From NCBI GenBank assembly GCA_033763995.1, contig JANRJL010000045.1, forward strand, positions 23,745 through 87,744: DNA of 64,000 bases, written 5' to 3'. The position numbers and the translations under genes were made by a program. Within the stretch, counting starts at the first letter, position 1. Each line of letters begins with the position of its first letter. The notes below the pieces were generated by a model. It had not been told where the DNA came from. It did not search any database and saw only the letters and a program-made list of their open reading frames with translations. Positions 33,351 to 41,816 of this stretch are shown here, in pieces. Source of the stretch: GCA-2737725 sp033763995. Lineage in GTDB: Bacteria; Pseudomonadota; Alphaproteobacteria; Rhodospirillales; Rhodospirillaceae.

Positions 33351-34031
33351 ATGGATATCGCGACCGACACCTATACCTGGGTCTTCGCCCTGCACATGAT
33401 CGTCATCGGCTACTACATGGGCAGCGACTTCGTGGTCGACCAATGGACGTGGTACCTCATCAAGTCGGTCAAGGACCCAGCGGACGAGCGCATCCGCAAG
33501 CTCAAGTTTTTGCTGCTGTGCGACCAGCACCCGCGCATGGGACTGATCCTGTTCATCGCCACGGGATTTTCGGTCGAGGCGCTGGCGGGATTATCGCCCT
33601 TGTCCGTCGGCGACTTGTGGTGGCTGTGGCTGATCTGCGTGGTGTGGTTCGCCGAAGTCTGGGTGAGTTTCCTCAACGAGCATAAGCCCTGGGGCAAGCG
33701 TCTGGTCGATGCCGACGTGGTCTGGCGCTATATCGTCGGCGGCTCGTTTTTGGTGACGGGGCTGTGGTCGCTGGTGGGCGACGGGCCCTTTGTGCCCAAC
33801 TGGATGGCGTTAAAATACACATTGCTGGGCTGCTTGATCGCCGGCGGCGTGTCGATCCGCTTTTTCGTGCGCGATCTCGCCAAGGCCTTACCCGAGTTTC
33901 GCACAACGGGCTCCACGCCCGCCTTCGAGGCGATCATCGATCGCACGCTGTTCCTGGCCATGAAGGTGAACTGGGGCCTGTGGGCGCTGTTCATCACCAT
34001 GGCCGTGCTGACGATCTGGCGGCCGTTCTAG
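33351..34031 (+). CDS. Integral membrane protein of unknown function
   Basis: 226 residues with about five transmembrane helices (for example TWVFALHMIVIGYYMG, LWWLWLICVVWFAEVWV and WGLWALFITMAVLTIW). Conserved-looking polar residues sit near helix starts (His 15, Asp 27, and HP in CDQHPRMG), which might bind haem or metal, but I do not recognise the family. RBS GGGGGAG lies about seven bases before the ATG. It lies 30 bases after the SDR gene. Confidence 0.7.
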   Translation: MDIATDTYTWVFALHMIVIGYYMGSDFVVDQWTWYLIKSVKDPADERIRKLKFLLLCDQHPRMGLILFIATGFSVEALAGLSPLSVGDLWWLWLICVVWFAEVWVSFLNEHKPWGKRLVDADVVWRYIVGGSFLVTGLWSLVGDGPFVPNWMALKYTLLGCLIAGGVSIRFFVRDLAKALPEFRTTGSTPAFEAIIDRTLFLAMKVNWGLWALFITMAVLTIWRPF

Positions 34032-34038
34032 ACTTTCT

Positions 34039-34064
34039 GGTTGGCGCATTTTTCCACGCCAACC
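34039..34064. terminator. Hairpin between converging genes
   Basis: GGTTGGCG (34039-34046) pairs with CGCCAACC (34057-34064) around a T-rich loop. No T-tract follows on the plus strand, so terminator function between the genes ending at 34031 and 34136 is possible but weak. Confidence 0.3.
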
Positions 34065-34135
34065 GCCCGGGCGCGAAGCGCCCTAATCGGAAATTCTGGC
34101 GGCTTTGCCGCCGGGCACTTGTCGGGAAAAACGCG

Positions 34136-35098
34136 CTAATCGAGATCGCGGGCCACCCTGAAGCCAAAGATGTTCGATGCCGTGGGTTCGGGGTCGCGGC
34201 CCCTGAACGAAACGCGCTGGCGCGACAGCCGGGTGCGCCAGCTGGCGCTGCGCACGGCGCGTTTTTCGCAAGCGCCTTGAACCTGCACGGCGCTGCCGTC
34301 GACCGGCTTGTCCGGGTATAGGCCAGGGGCGGAGCAGTCCTCGGTCCATTCCCACACGTTGCCGACCATGTCGTAGAGGCCGAAGGCGTTGGGCTTGTAT
34401 TGGCCCACGGACGCGACGATGGCCTGGCCGTCGGAACATTCGGCCTTGGGGGCCTTCGGATCACCGCCATCGTTGGTCTGGCGTGGGTCGGCCCGGCCCG
34501 TGGCGTCATAGACGTTGGCGTACTCGCAAATCTTCTGCGCGTCATCGCCCCAGGGCCATTTCGCGGTGGAGCCTGCCTTGGCGGCGTATTCCCACTCCGC
34601 TTCCGTCAGCAGCCGGTACTTCTTTCCGGTGCTCGCCGACAGCCACGCCGTATAAGCCTTGGCATCGTTCCAGGTCACGCACACCACCGGCTCGCTGTCC
34701 TGCGGCGGGCGGCCATAGTCGGGATCGCGCCACGTCTTGCCCTGCACCACGTCGACACCGCCCCAGATTTGGCAGGCAGCGGCGGGTTTGTAGCCGGACG
34801 CGGCCAGAAACGCGCCGAACTGAGCGTTGGTGACCTCATACTTCCCGGCGGCAAAGGCCTTGCCGATGGTCACTTGACGCACCGGACCCTCGGGGCGCAT
34901 TTCGTTGCCGCGCATGGCCTCGATATGGTCGCTGCCCATGCTGAACTTGCCGGGCGGCACGACGACCATTTCGGGGCATGTGGGGCAATCGCGCAGGACC
35001 GCTCCGGGCTTCTCACTAGCGGAAACGGCCGAGGTCGCGCCAATCGTGAAGCCAAGATATGTGACCACTGCCGTTTTTGTCAGACTGCTAACTTTCAT
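34136..35098 (-). CDS. Secreted SUMF1/FGE-sulfatase-domain protein
   Basis: Paralogue of the gene at 18248-19153. It has a signal peptide (MKVSSLTKTAVVTYLGFTI..AVSA), then LRDCPTCPEMVVVPPGKFSMGS, CVTWNDAKAYTAWLSA, YRLLTEAEWEYAAKAG, FGLYDMVGNVWEWTEDC and FGFRVARDLD. Start ATG 35098 is chosen because it gives a proper signal peptide and follows GGGAGCGGG; the frame is open to 35200. SUMF1-domain secreted proteins of this kind are not true sulfatase activators in most bacteria, and no sulfatase gene is in the window. Confidence 0.85.
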   Translation of the reverse strand: MKVSSLTKTAVVTYLGFTIGATSAVSASEKPGAVLRDCPTCPEMVVVPPGKFSMGSDHIEAMRGNEMRPEGPVRQVTIGKAFAAGKYEVTNAQFGAFLAASGYKPAAACQIWGGVDVVQGKTWRDPDYGRPPQDSEPVVCVTWNDAKAYTAWLSASTGKKYRLLTEAEWEYAAKAGSTAKWPWGDDAQKICEYANVYDATGRADPRQTNDGGDPKAPKAECSDGQAIVASVGQYKPNAFGLYDMVGNVWEWTEDCSAPGLYPDKPVDGSAVQVQGACEKRAVRSASWRTRLSRQRVSFRGRDPEPTASNIFGFRVARDLD

Positions 35099-35278
35099 GA
35101 CCCGCTCCCACACGTCGTGAAACTCACCGATAGAATAATCTTTCGACACACGCTGTCGCGGCCAAATTCCGGGCCGCGCCGCAGGGTGATCTCGCGCCAC
35201 GGCGCTAGCCTTGACGGTTCACCGCCCTGGCTGCTACGGCACAGGCCAATAGGCCAATTCTAGGACGGAGAATCAACC

Positions 35279-36187
35279 ATGGCGGCACCCCACCTCGGCG
35301 CCATCGATATCGTCGTTAATCTGCGTACGTCCAAGGAGTTTTCGGGCGGCGCGGTGGCGTCCGACAGTTCCTTCCAGGACAAGGTCCGCCAGTCCTCCAA
35401 CATCCGCCAGGGCGTCGAGATCGAAGACTACCTCAAGATGATGGATGAGGCGGCCATTTCGCGCTCGATCCTGTGCGCGGTGCGGTGCGGCGACTTGCGC
35501 ATCAAGGGTTCAACGGAACTGAAATACGAGCGCGTTCATGAGGTTTGCACGCAGTACCCCGACCGTTTTTCCGGCGCGGCCGGCGTCGACCCGACGCGGG
35601 GCATGCAAGGTCTCAGGGACCTGGAAAAGGCGGTGAAGGATTACGGCTTCGTCGCGGCCCACTGGTATCCCCACTGGTTTGCCATGCCGCCCGATGCGCC
35701 GCAGATCTATCCGTACTATGCCAAATGCTGTGAACTCGACATCCCGATCATGATGCAGGTGGGTCAGAACCTGATCTATCAAAAGGACCGGCGTTTGCCC
35801 TCGGTCGCCAAGCCCATCTTGCTCGATCAGGTGGCCATCGACTTTCCCGAGTTGCGCATCATCGGCATCCACTTGGGCACGCCCTGGGTCGACGAGATGA
35901 TTTCCATGTGCTGGAAGCACGACAATATCTTCATGGCGGGCGACGCCTACGCGCCCAAGTATTGGCCGCCGCAAGCGGTGCACTACGCCAACTCCTACGG
36001 CCAGGACAAATTCATGTTCGGCACCGACTGGCCGGTGGTGGACCCGCGCCGCGCCATGAAGGAAGTCGACGAGCATAAGTTCCGCCCCGCCGCGAAGGCG
36101 AAAATCTTGCGCAACAACGCCATCAAGGTCTTCAAGCTGAAAGATCAGCCCATCGCCGTCGAAGCGCCCGCGAAAGCGGCCGAGTAG
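35279..36187 (+). CDS. Amidohydrolase-family TIM-barrel protein lacking the HxH motif
   Basis: 302 residues of the amidohydrolase-2 type, a family of hydrolases and decarboxylases. Segments GVDPTRGMQGLRDLEKAV, AHWYPHWFAMPPD, IIGIHLGTPWVDE and FGTDWPVVDPR match. At the N-terminus, where IDxHxH is expected, the sequence is GAIDIVVNLRT, so the two first metal His residues are absent and metal-independent or altered chemistry is likely. It has an RBS-like GGACGGAG before ATG 35279, and the LLM flavoprotein gene follows after eight bases. Confidence 0.82.
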   Translation: MAAPHLGAIDIVVNLRTSKEFSGGAVASDSSFQDKVRQSSNIRQGVEIEDYLKMMDEAAISRSILCAVRCGDLRIKGSTELKYERVHEVCTQYPDRFSGAAGVDPTRGMQGLRDLEKAVKDYGFVAAHWYPHWFAMPPDAPQIYPYYAKCCELDIPIMMQVGQNLIYQKDRRLPSVAKPILLDQVAIDFPELRIIGIHLGTPWVDEMISMCWKHDNIFMAGDAYAPKYWPPQAVHYANSYGQDKFMFGTDWPVVDPRRAMKEVDEHKFRPAAKAKILRNNAIKVFKLKDQPIAVEAPAKAAE

Positions 36188-36195
36188 AGCGGGCC

Positions 36196-37287
36196 ATGGT
36201 CGGCATCGGCGCATTTCTGTCGCTGACCGACGCCGGCGGCAAGCCCCATCGCAACGTCTATGCCGACGCCCTCGACTTCGCGACCCACGCCGAGCGCTTG
36301 GGGTGCGATTCCGTGTGGATCAATGAGCACCATTTCATGGGCTTCTCGATCTGCCCGGATTCCATGGTCATGGCCTCCGCGCTGCTGGCCCTCACGAAAA
36401 AGATTCGTGTCGGCAATGCCGTCTCGCTCATTCCGCTCCAGCATCCCGTCGCCATCGCCGAGAAAGCCGCGATGCTCGACAATATTTCGGGCGGGCGTTT
36501 CGATTTGGGGCTGGGGCGCGGCGGTTATCCGCTCGATGCCATGGTCTTCAATCGGCCGTTGCCGGAATTCGCCATCGCGATGGATCAGGGCATCGCGATC
36601 ATCCATCGCGCGTTGTCGGCGGATTATGTCGACGGTTCGGTCAACGGCGCGTCTTCGCTATGGTCGTTTCCACCCGTGCAAGTCTATCCGCGACCGTTGA
36701 GCAAACCTCATCCGCCAATCTTCGTCGCCGGTCAGCAGGACGCAACGCTGAAATTGGCGGCGGAGCGTCGGCTTTCCTTGCTGCTGTCGTGGCACCAAAA
36801 TCACGCCGAACGCGAGGCCGTGGTGAAGCGTTACGACGCGGCGCTGGCGGCGGCGGGACATGCCGGCCCTCGGCCGGCGCACGTCGGTAGTGCTTGCGTG
36901 TGGATCGGCGACAGCAAGGCCGCCGCGATGGCTGAGTTTGAGCCTCATTTCCGCGCCTGGTTGCGGGCCGGGCGCAGCGGAAAATTCGACGCTGGCGCGT
37001 CGGGGCCTTTTGCGAGCGCGCTTCAGGAATTAACGGCCTTTGCCGACAAGAAGGCTGCCGGTGAAGACGCGACCATGGCCAAGCTGATGGCGAACAATCC
37101 CATTGGCAGCGCCGACGACGTCGCTGCCTGGTTCCGAGAGGACATGGCGCGGTGCGGAACACGCCGCTACGCCGCATTTTTCGATGTCATGCCCGACCCG
37201 GCCAAGGCCCTGGGCAATCTTGAGCGATTCATGACACGGGTCGCACCCCATCTCGGCCAATCGACGCAAATGGCCGCGGCGCAATAG
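36196..37287 (+). CDS. LLM-class (luciferase-like) flavin-dependent oxidoreductase
   Basis: 363-residue protein of the bacterial luciferase-like monooxygenase superfamily, which uses reduced FMN or F420. It shows AERLGCDSVWINEHHF (about residues 31-46), IRVGNAVSLIPLQHPVAIAEKAAMLDNISGGRFDLGLGRG and HPPIFVAGQQDATLKLAAERR. These fit the family throughout. It follows the amidohydrolase gene at eight bases, so the pair probably acts in one catabolic route. The substrate is unknown. Confidence 0.88.
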   Translation: MVGIGAFLSLTDAGGKPHRNVYADALDFATHAERLGCDSVWINEHHFMGFSICPDSMVMASALLALTKKIRVGNAVSLIPLQHPVAIAEKAAMLDNISGGRFDLGLGRGGYPLDAMVFNRPLPEFAIAMDQGIAIIHRALSADYVDGSVNGASSLWSFPPVQVYPRPLSKPHPPIFVAGQQDATLKLAAERRLSLLLSWHQNHAEREAVVKRYDAALAAAGHAGPRPAHVGSACVWIGDSKAAAMAEFEPHFRAWLRAGRSGKFDAGASGPFASALQELTAFADKKAAGEDATMAKLMANNPIGSADDVAAWFREDMARCGTRRYAAFFDVMPDPAKALGNLERFMTRVAPHLGQSTQMAAAQ

Positions 37288-37390
37288 AACGCGCGGGCGG
37301 CTAGTCGCCCATCACGTGTGTAGCCTTGCTACAGCGGCCCTTTACGCGGGTATTGGCGACGTCCGTCGGCGCCCGCGCCCCATGACCCCA

Positions 37391-37419
37391 TTGAATATTT
37401 CTTAACGAGTTTGCATATA
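37391..37419 (+). promoter_or_regulatory. Candidate sigma-70 promoter of the small Cas2/SinR-like gene
   Basis: TTGAAT at 37391-37396 and CATATA at 37414-37419 are separated by 17 bases in the otherwise GC-rich 210-base gap before the gene at 37498. Both boxes deviate from consensus by one or two bases. Confidence 0.4.
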
Positions 37420-37497
37420 CCGTGCTGATCTTACGCCGGAATCGCGCCGGCAAAGGCGGCTCTTTAACCGCTGAAGCACAACGCGAGGGGTTTTGCT

Positions 37498-37791
37498 ATG
37501 TCGTCGCAAATGCGCAACATCTTCGTTGCGTTCGAACTTTTCCGTCCGGAACGCGGAGATGACAAAATCCGCGAGATGGTCGAATCGTTCGGCGTGAGTT
37601 GGGCGCGGATCAACAAGAACCTGTTTTATTTGCACGGCGACCTGGACGCCCAGACCGTGGGCAACAAGGTTTGGACCTCCATGAACATGGACGACAAACT
37701 GGTCGTCATCGACACCACCAAGAACGACGCGCGGTGGTTCAATATCAAGCCCGAGATTTCTCAGTTCCTGATTTCGAACTGGCACGCATAA
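37498..37791 (+). CDS. Small conserved-looking protein, Cas2/SinR-like
   Basis: 97 residues with no signal peptide. The layout resembles the ferredoxin-like Cas2/SinR/VapD fold: an N-terminal strand (RNIFVAFELFRP), a helix (GDDKIREMVESFG), a strand with SWARINKNLFYLHG, DLDAQTVGNKVWTSM, and a strand MDDKLVVIDTTKNDARWF. The order and the D(D)xLxVI strand fit standalone SinR-type proteins, but the sequence is too divergent to be certain by eye. No CRISPR array or other cas gene is nearby. CGAGGGG lies shortly before the ATG. A 36-codon membrane protein follows. Confidence 0.6.
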   Translation: MSSQMRNIFVAFELFRPERGDDKIREMVESFGVSWARINKNLFYLHGDLDAQTVGNKVWTSMNMDDKLVVIDTTKNDARWFNIKPEISQFLISNWHA

Positions 37792-37814
37792 CTTCGTCAT
37801 CAAGCTGGAATCTC

Positions 37815-37925
37815 ATGACCAAGAACGAGCCGCCCGCGAGACCTCGTGATCCGGTGCCGTTGATCATCATGGCGGTCCTCATTCTGTCCGTGATTGGCTT
37901 CATCTTCTATGGGACGCAGTCCTAG
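37815..37925 (+). CDS. Short single-pass membrane protein
   Basis: 36 codons: a polar, proline-rich N-terminus MTKNEPPARPRDP followed by a hydrophobic helix (LIIMAVLILSVIGFIFYG). It lies 23 bases after the Cas2/SinR-like gene, with a weak GGAA upstream of the ATG. No similarity is recognised. Proteins of this shape are often membrane-complex accessory subunits. Confidence 0.45.
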   Translation: MTKNEPPARPRDPVPLIIMAVLILSVIGFIFYGTQS

Positions 37926-38064
37926 GCCGGAGTGATGGGATCGCCGGCATGGTCGAAACGACCGATGTCGCGCAACCGCGCCTTGTCCCAATCCCAAGTG
38001 TGCGCTAGGTAGCCCGGCCTTGAGAGAAGATTTGTTTGCGCCCCGCCGGGGCGGGGTTGCCAGA

Positions 38065-40254
38065 GTGACACTCCACATCGTTAAAAACGGCCCGGCACGG
38101 GCTCACGGCTGGCGCGTGGCAATGCTCATTGTCGCGGCCTGTATCGCCCTGCCGGTCTCAAGCTCGGCGCAAGCGCCCACGCCCGCGGAAACGCCGGGAG
38201 TAAGTCTCTCCGACGATGGCACGCGCGTCATTTACGGGCCGGAGTTCTTCGCGGAGTTTGGCGCCGTCACGGCGATCGACATCCTGCGCCGCATTCCCGG
38301 TATCCAGGACCTGCTCGACTTCGACAACGGCGGCTTTGTGCCTGGCGGCTCATTCGACCAGGTCGAGAAACGTGGGTTCGGCTCCGAGGGCCAGCAAATT
38401 CTCATCAACGGCGAGCGCGTCTCGGGCAAGACCAACGACACCGGCGCGGCTCTGCAGCGCATTCAGGCGCGTCAGGTGGAACGCATCGAGGTGATTCGCG
38501 GCGCCGTGGCCGGTCTCGATGTGCGCAGCGAGGGCTTGGTTGTCAACGTCGTGTTGAAGGACTCCTCGGGCTCCGGGTCATGGGAGGCCAACGGCACGTA
38601 TTACACCGGCGGCCGCGTGCGCTGGGGCGGGCGGGCCAATTACGCCGGGGCGGTCGGCGCGCTCAGTTACAACATCGGAGTCGAAGAGGCGCCGCACTTT
38701 TTGTTGCGCGAACGCACCGAGAACTACTTCACGCCGGGCGGCGCCAATTTTCAGCGCAACTTCGAAAACAACGAAGTGATCACCGATGAACGTATTCTCA
38801 CAGCCTCGGCCAACTACGCCTTCGCCAACGGCGATCGGTTGGGCCTGAACGGCCGCTATGCCGACAGAGACGACGTCGAGGAAAACCCGACGTTCCAGTT
38901 TGCGGTGGCCGGGCAAAATCTCTCGTTCCTGCGCCTCGATAGCCGCGAGCGCGACACCGCCGAGAAAACTTTCGAAATTGGGGGCGACTATACCCGCGAC
39001 TTCACGGGCGGCGGACAATTCAAAGGTTTGTTCGTCTATACCCACGGCACGTTGGACCGCGTGAGCCCGTTCCGGCTGACGCCCGCGGGTCAGCCCGAAA
39101 TCTTCACCCGATTGCAAAACGAGGACCGCACCAATTCGGAAAAGATTGTCCGTGGGTCGTATCAGTGGCCGTGGACCGAGACGCTGTCCGCCGAACTGGG
39201 ATCGGAAGTCGCCATCAACACGTTGAGCAAGGACGTGCAGATGTCGGTCGATCAAGCGGGCGTACTGCGGCCTGTGCGCCTGTTCAATGCCCTGTCGCGC
39301 ATCCGCGAGACCCGCCTGGAGCCGTTCTCGAGCTTGGCATGGCAGGCGACGGACACCGTGTTCGTCGATGCCCGGCTCGAGGCCGAATATTCGAAATTGA
39401 ATCAAACCGGACCCGACGCGACCAATCGCCGCACGTTATTCTATGTCCGGCCCGGGCTCGACGTGCGCTATGACGTCGCGCCTCTCAACCAACTCCGCGC
39501 CTCGGTGCAGCGGGCGATCGGCCAGCTCGATTTCGCCGACTTTGTCGCGACCTTCGAAACCGACGACAGCCGGCTCGGCACGGTGAATGCGGGCAATCCC
39601 GATTTGGTCCCCGAGAAGACCTGGGAATACAGCCTGACCTATGAACGCCGTTTGGCCAGCGACGGCGGCGTGATCACCGTGAAAGCCTTCTATAACGACG
39701 TCACCGACCTGATCGGCAGCATCGCCGTGGGCCCGTTGCGCGACGTCTCGGCCGTCGGCAATGTCGGCAAAGGGCGGCAGTACGGCGTTGAATCGAAAGC
39801 CAGCCTGCGCTTGGCCGCGCTGGGATTGCCGGGCGTCGTGGTCAACGCCACGGCCCTCGTGCGCAAGTCGAATTTCACCGACCCGTTCACCGGCGCGCGC
39901 ATGGATTTCGAGGATTACCCAAGCTATGCCTACTCGTTCGGATTTCGGCACGATACGAGTTGGCGAGATTTCTCTTACGGCGCGACCTTCGACGACGAAG
40001 GCCACCGCTTCGACGTCGAAATCAACACCGTCCACGAGCTCAATCGCCGGTTCGACGGCACCGTGTTCGTCGAAATGCGGGCCTTTGGCGGCGTGAAAGC
40101 CAAGCTCGAGGTGCGCCGCATCCTGCGCGGCGGCGCGGAACGCGACCGCTCGACCTTCACCGGCAATCGCGGCTTCTCGCCGTTGCTGCGCCGCGAAAAC
40201 CGCGTCGCGATCTTCGATCGCGCCATCGCGTTCACGCTCCGCGGGACGTTCTAA
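38065..40254 (+). CDS. TonB-dependent receptor-like outer-membrane protein
   Basis: About 729 residues. The signal peptide ends around ALPVSSSAQA. The plug has IDILRRIPGIQDLL, GQQILINGERVSGK and QVERIEVIRG, and the barrel ends in FTLRGTF with the terminal Phe expected for outer-membrane proteins. GTG 38065 is favoured because it gives a positively charged n-region; TTG 38020 and ATG 38122 are alternatives. The signal-to-plug stretch is short and no clear TonB box is seen. The ligand is unknown. Confidence 0.85.
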   Translation: MTLHIVKNGPARAHGWRVAMLIVAACIALPVSSSAQAPTPAETPGVSLSDDGTRVIYGPEFFAEFGAVTAIDILRRIPGIQDLLDFDNGGFVPGGSFDQVEKRGFGSEGQQILINGERVSGKTNDTGAALQRIQARQVERIEVIRGAVAGLDVRSEGLVVNVVLKDSSGSGSWEANGTYYTGGRVRWGGRANYAGAVGALSYNIGVEEAPHFLLRERTENYFTPGGANFQRNFENNEVITDERILTASANYAFANGDRLGLNGRYADRDDVEENPTFQFAVAGQNLSFLRLDSRERDTAEKTFEIGGDYTRDFTGGGQFKGLFVYTHGTLDRVSPFRLTPAGQPEIFTRLQNEDRTNSEKIVRGSYQWPWTETLSAELGSEVAINTLSKDVQMSVDQAGVLRPVRLFNALSRIRETRLEPFSSLAWQATDTVFVDARLEAEYSKLNQTGPDATNRRTLFYVRPGLDVRYDVAPLNQLRASVQRAIGQLDFADFVATFETDDSRLGTVNAGNPDLVPEKTWEYSLTYERRLASDGGVITVKAFYNDVTDLIGSIAVGPLRDVSAVGNVGKGRQYGVESKASLRLAALGLPGVVVNATALVRKSNFTDPFTGARMDFEDYPSYAYSFGFRHDTSWRDFSYGATFDDEGHRFDVEINTVHELNRRFDGTVFVEMRAFGGVKAKLEVRRILRGGAERDRSTFTGNRGFSPLLRRENRVAIFDRAIAFTLRGTF

Positions 40255-40268
40255 AGCCTGAGACTTTC

Positions 40269-41666
40269 TTAAACGACCTCCAGCGGGTCGCTGAGCGTGT
40301 TGAAGAACTCAAAACCGGTCTTGGTGACGCGGATCAGGTCTTCGTTGTGACCGGCGCCCCAGCCCACCTCGATATAGGGCAGGTCCACGGTCAGCACCAT
40401 GTTCTCCTCCAGCACGTGATCGACCGGCGGGCTGAAGGGCCCTTCGATGCGGTAGGGGCTGTCGCCGTGCTCCAGGCCCAAGGTGTGCGGGCTGACGATC
40501 AGGATCTCGCGCGGCATGCCGGCCTTGACCTGCACATCGAACCCGATCTTCGTGAGCTCCGAGAATTTCACGCCGGGCTTGACGGCGGCGAACACCGCGT
40601 CGCGTCCGGCCTTGTTGGCTTTTGCTCGTTCCAGCACATCCTTGCGCGGCTCGCCGATGCAAATCGTCCGCGAGAAGTCGCCGTGGTATTGCCGGAAGTG
40701 GCTGACCGCGTCGATCAGGAAGGGTTTGCCCTCCACGGCCTCGCCGTCGGGGAACAGACCGATGGTCACGCCCGCGATGAACGAGGTCATCTCGCTGCCC
40801 AGCGCAGCGCACTCGGCGCGGAAGCGCCGTTCGATGTCGTCGAACCGCATGCCCTTCTCGATGGCGCGGATCGTTTTCATGGTCGCCACGCCGTTGTTGT
40901 GGCCCGCCACGCGCATCAGCGCGATTTCGGGCTCGCTCTTGACCATGCGGATGTAGCGGAAAATGTTCTCGCCGGGCACGATGGTGACGCCGTCGAAGCC
41001 GATCTCCTTCAGCATGTAGGCGATGCGCATGTCGTCCACCGCGATGCGGCCCTTGGTCAGGCCCGATTCCTTGAGCGCCCTGACGATGGCCCAGGCGGGT
41101 CCGGCCGCGGCGTTGGCGTTATATTTCTTCAGCGCCTCGGCCCAGCGCTGCTCGCGCGCCGTCAAGGGCACGCCCGGACGCACCGCGTAGCCGCCGACCG
41201 TGGCCTTGGGCTCGATTTTCATCTGCTCCGGCGTGGCGTTGGTGTAGTCGTCCCAATTGGCGGCGCCCGAATACGTGATCAGGTTGGGCACCTCGCGGTC
41301 GCCGTTGACGATGTCCCAGGCCTGGGCGTTGCTGGCGATCAGGAAACTGGGCTGGCTGGGGTCGCGCGCGAAGGTGGCCAAGCCGCCGATGTCGCTGCGG
41401 AACTTGGTCATCGTCGGGACGGTGTTGGTCAGGTAATAGACGTTGATCGGGTTGAGCGCGATCAAGCCGTCGAGCTTGTATTGCTCCATGACCGCATGGG
41501 CGCGCGGCTTGTTGACCAGCATTTTGCCGTCGACGCCGGGATAGGTTTTCTGCGTGCTCAGTTCGATCGTGGTGCCGGCTTTGGCTTGGGCCTGGCTTGC
41601 GCCCATGGCCATCAACCCGGCCGCGCTCATCGCCGCACTTTTCAACAGACCCCGACGCTCGACCAT
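40269..41666 (-). CDS. Tat-exported M24 (Xaa-Pro aminopeptidase/creatinase-fold) protein
   Basis: 465 residues with a twin-arginine-type signal (VERRGLLKSAA, then an Ala-rich h-region). The creatinase/prolidase N-domain (DGLIALNPINVYYLT) is followed by the pita-bread domain with FLIDAVSHFRQYHGDFSRT (two Asp ligands), SPHTLGLEHGDSP and VDLPYIEVGWGAGHNEDLIRVT. The penultimate metal Glu appears as Asp in TVDLPY. The start is ATG 41666 with GGAGGG seven bases upstream; the frame is open to 41681. It probably acts in the periplasm on peptides or a creatine-like substrate. Confidence 0.85.
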   Translation of the reverse strand: MVERRGLLKSAAMSAAGLMAMGASQAQAKAGTTIELSTQKTYPGVDGKMLVNKPRAHAVMEQYKLDGLIALNPINVYYLTNTVPTMTKFRSDIGGLATFARDPSQPSFLIASNAQAWDIVNGDREVPNLITYSGAANWDDYTNATPEQMKIEPKATVGGYAVRPGVPLTAREQRWAEALKKYNANAAAGPAWAIVRALKESGLTKGRIAVDDMRIAYMLKEIGFDGVTIVPGENIFRYIRMVKSEPEIALMRVAGHNNGVATMKTIRAIEKGMRFDDIERRFRAECAALGSEMTSFIAGVTIGLFPDGEAVEGKPFLIDAVSHFRQYHGDFSRTICIGEPRKDVLERAKANKAGRDAVFAAVKPGVKFSELTKIGFDVQVKAGMPREILIVSPHTLGLEHGDSPYRIEGPFSPPVDHVLEENMVLTVDLPYIEVGWGAGHNEDLIRVTKTGFEFFNTLSDPLEVV

Positions 41667-41816
41667 GATGCCCTCCAACATTTAATTTGCACGATGATGC
41701 CCCGCGCGCGTGCGCAGGGCAACGCCGGTGATGACGCCGCGCGGCCCTTGAACGCGCGCGACCTGCTCGTGCATAGTCCGATCTCTTTCGCCATTTCAGG
41801 GACTTGGGAGTTTTTC

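Noticed and set aside
37926..38045. Minus-strand frame reading YLAHTWDWDKARLRDIGRF and on to a TAG, looking like a protein C-terminus
   Set aside because: Too short, no start, no detectable family. It overlaps a non-coding gap between plus-strand genes, so it is left as possible relic only.
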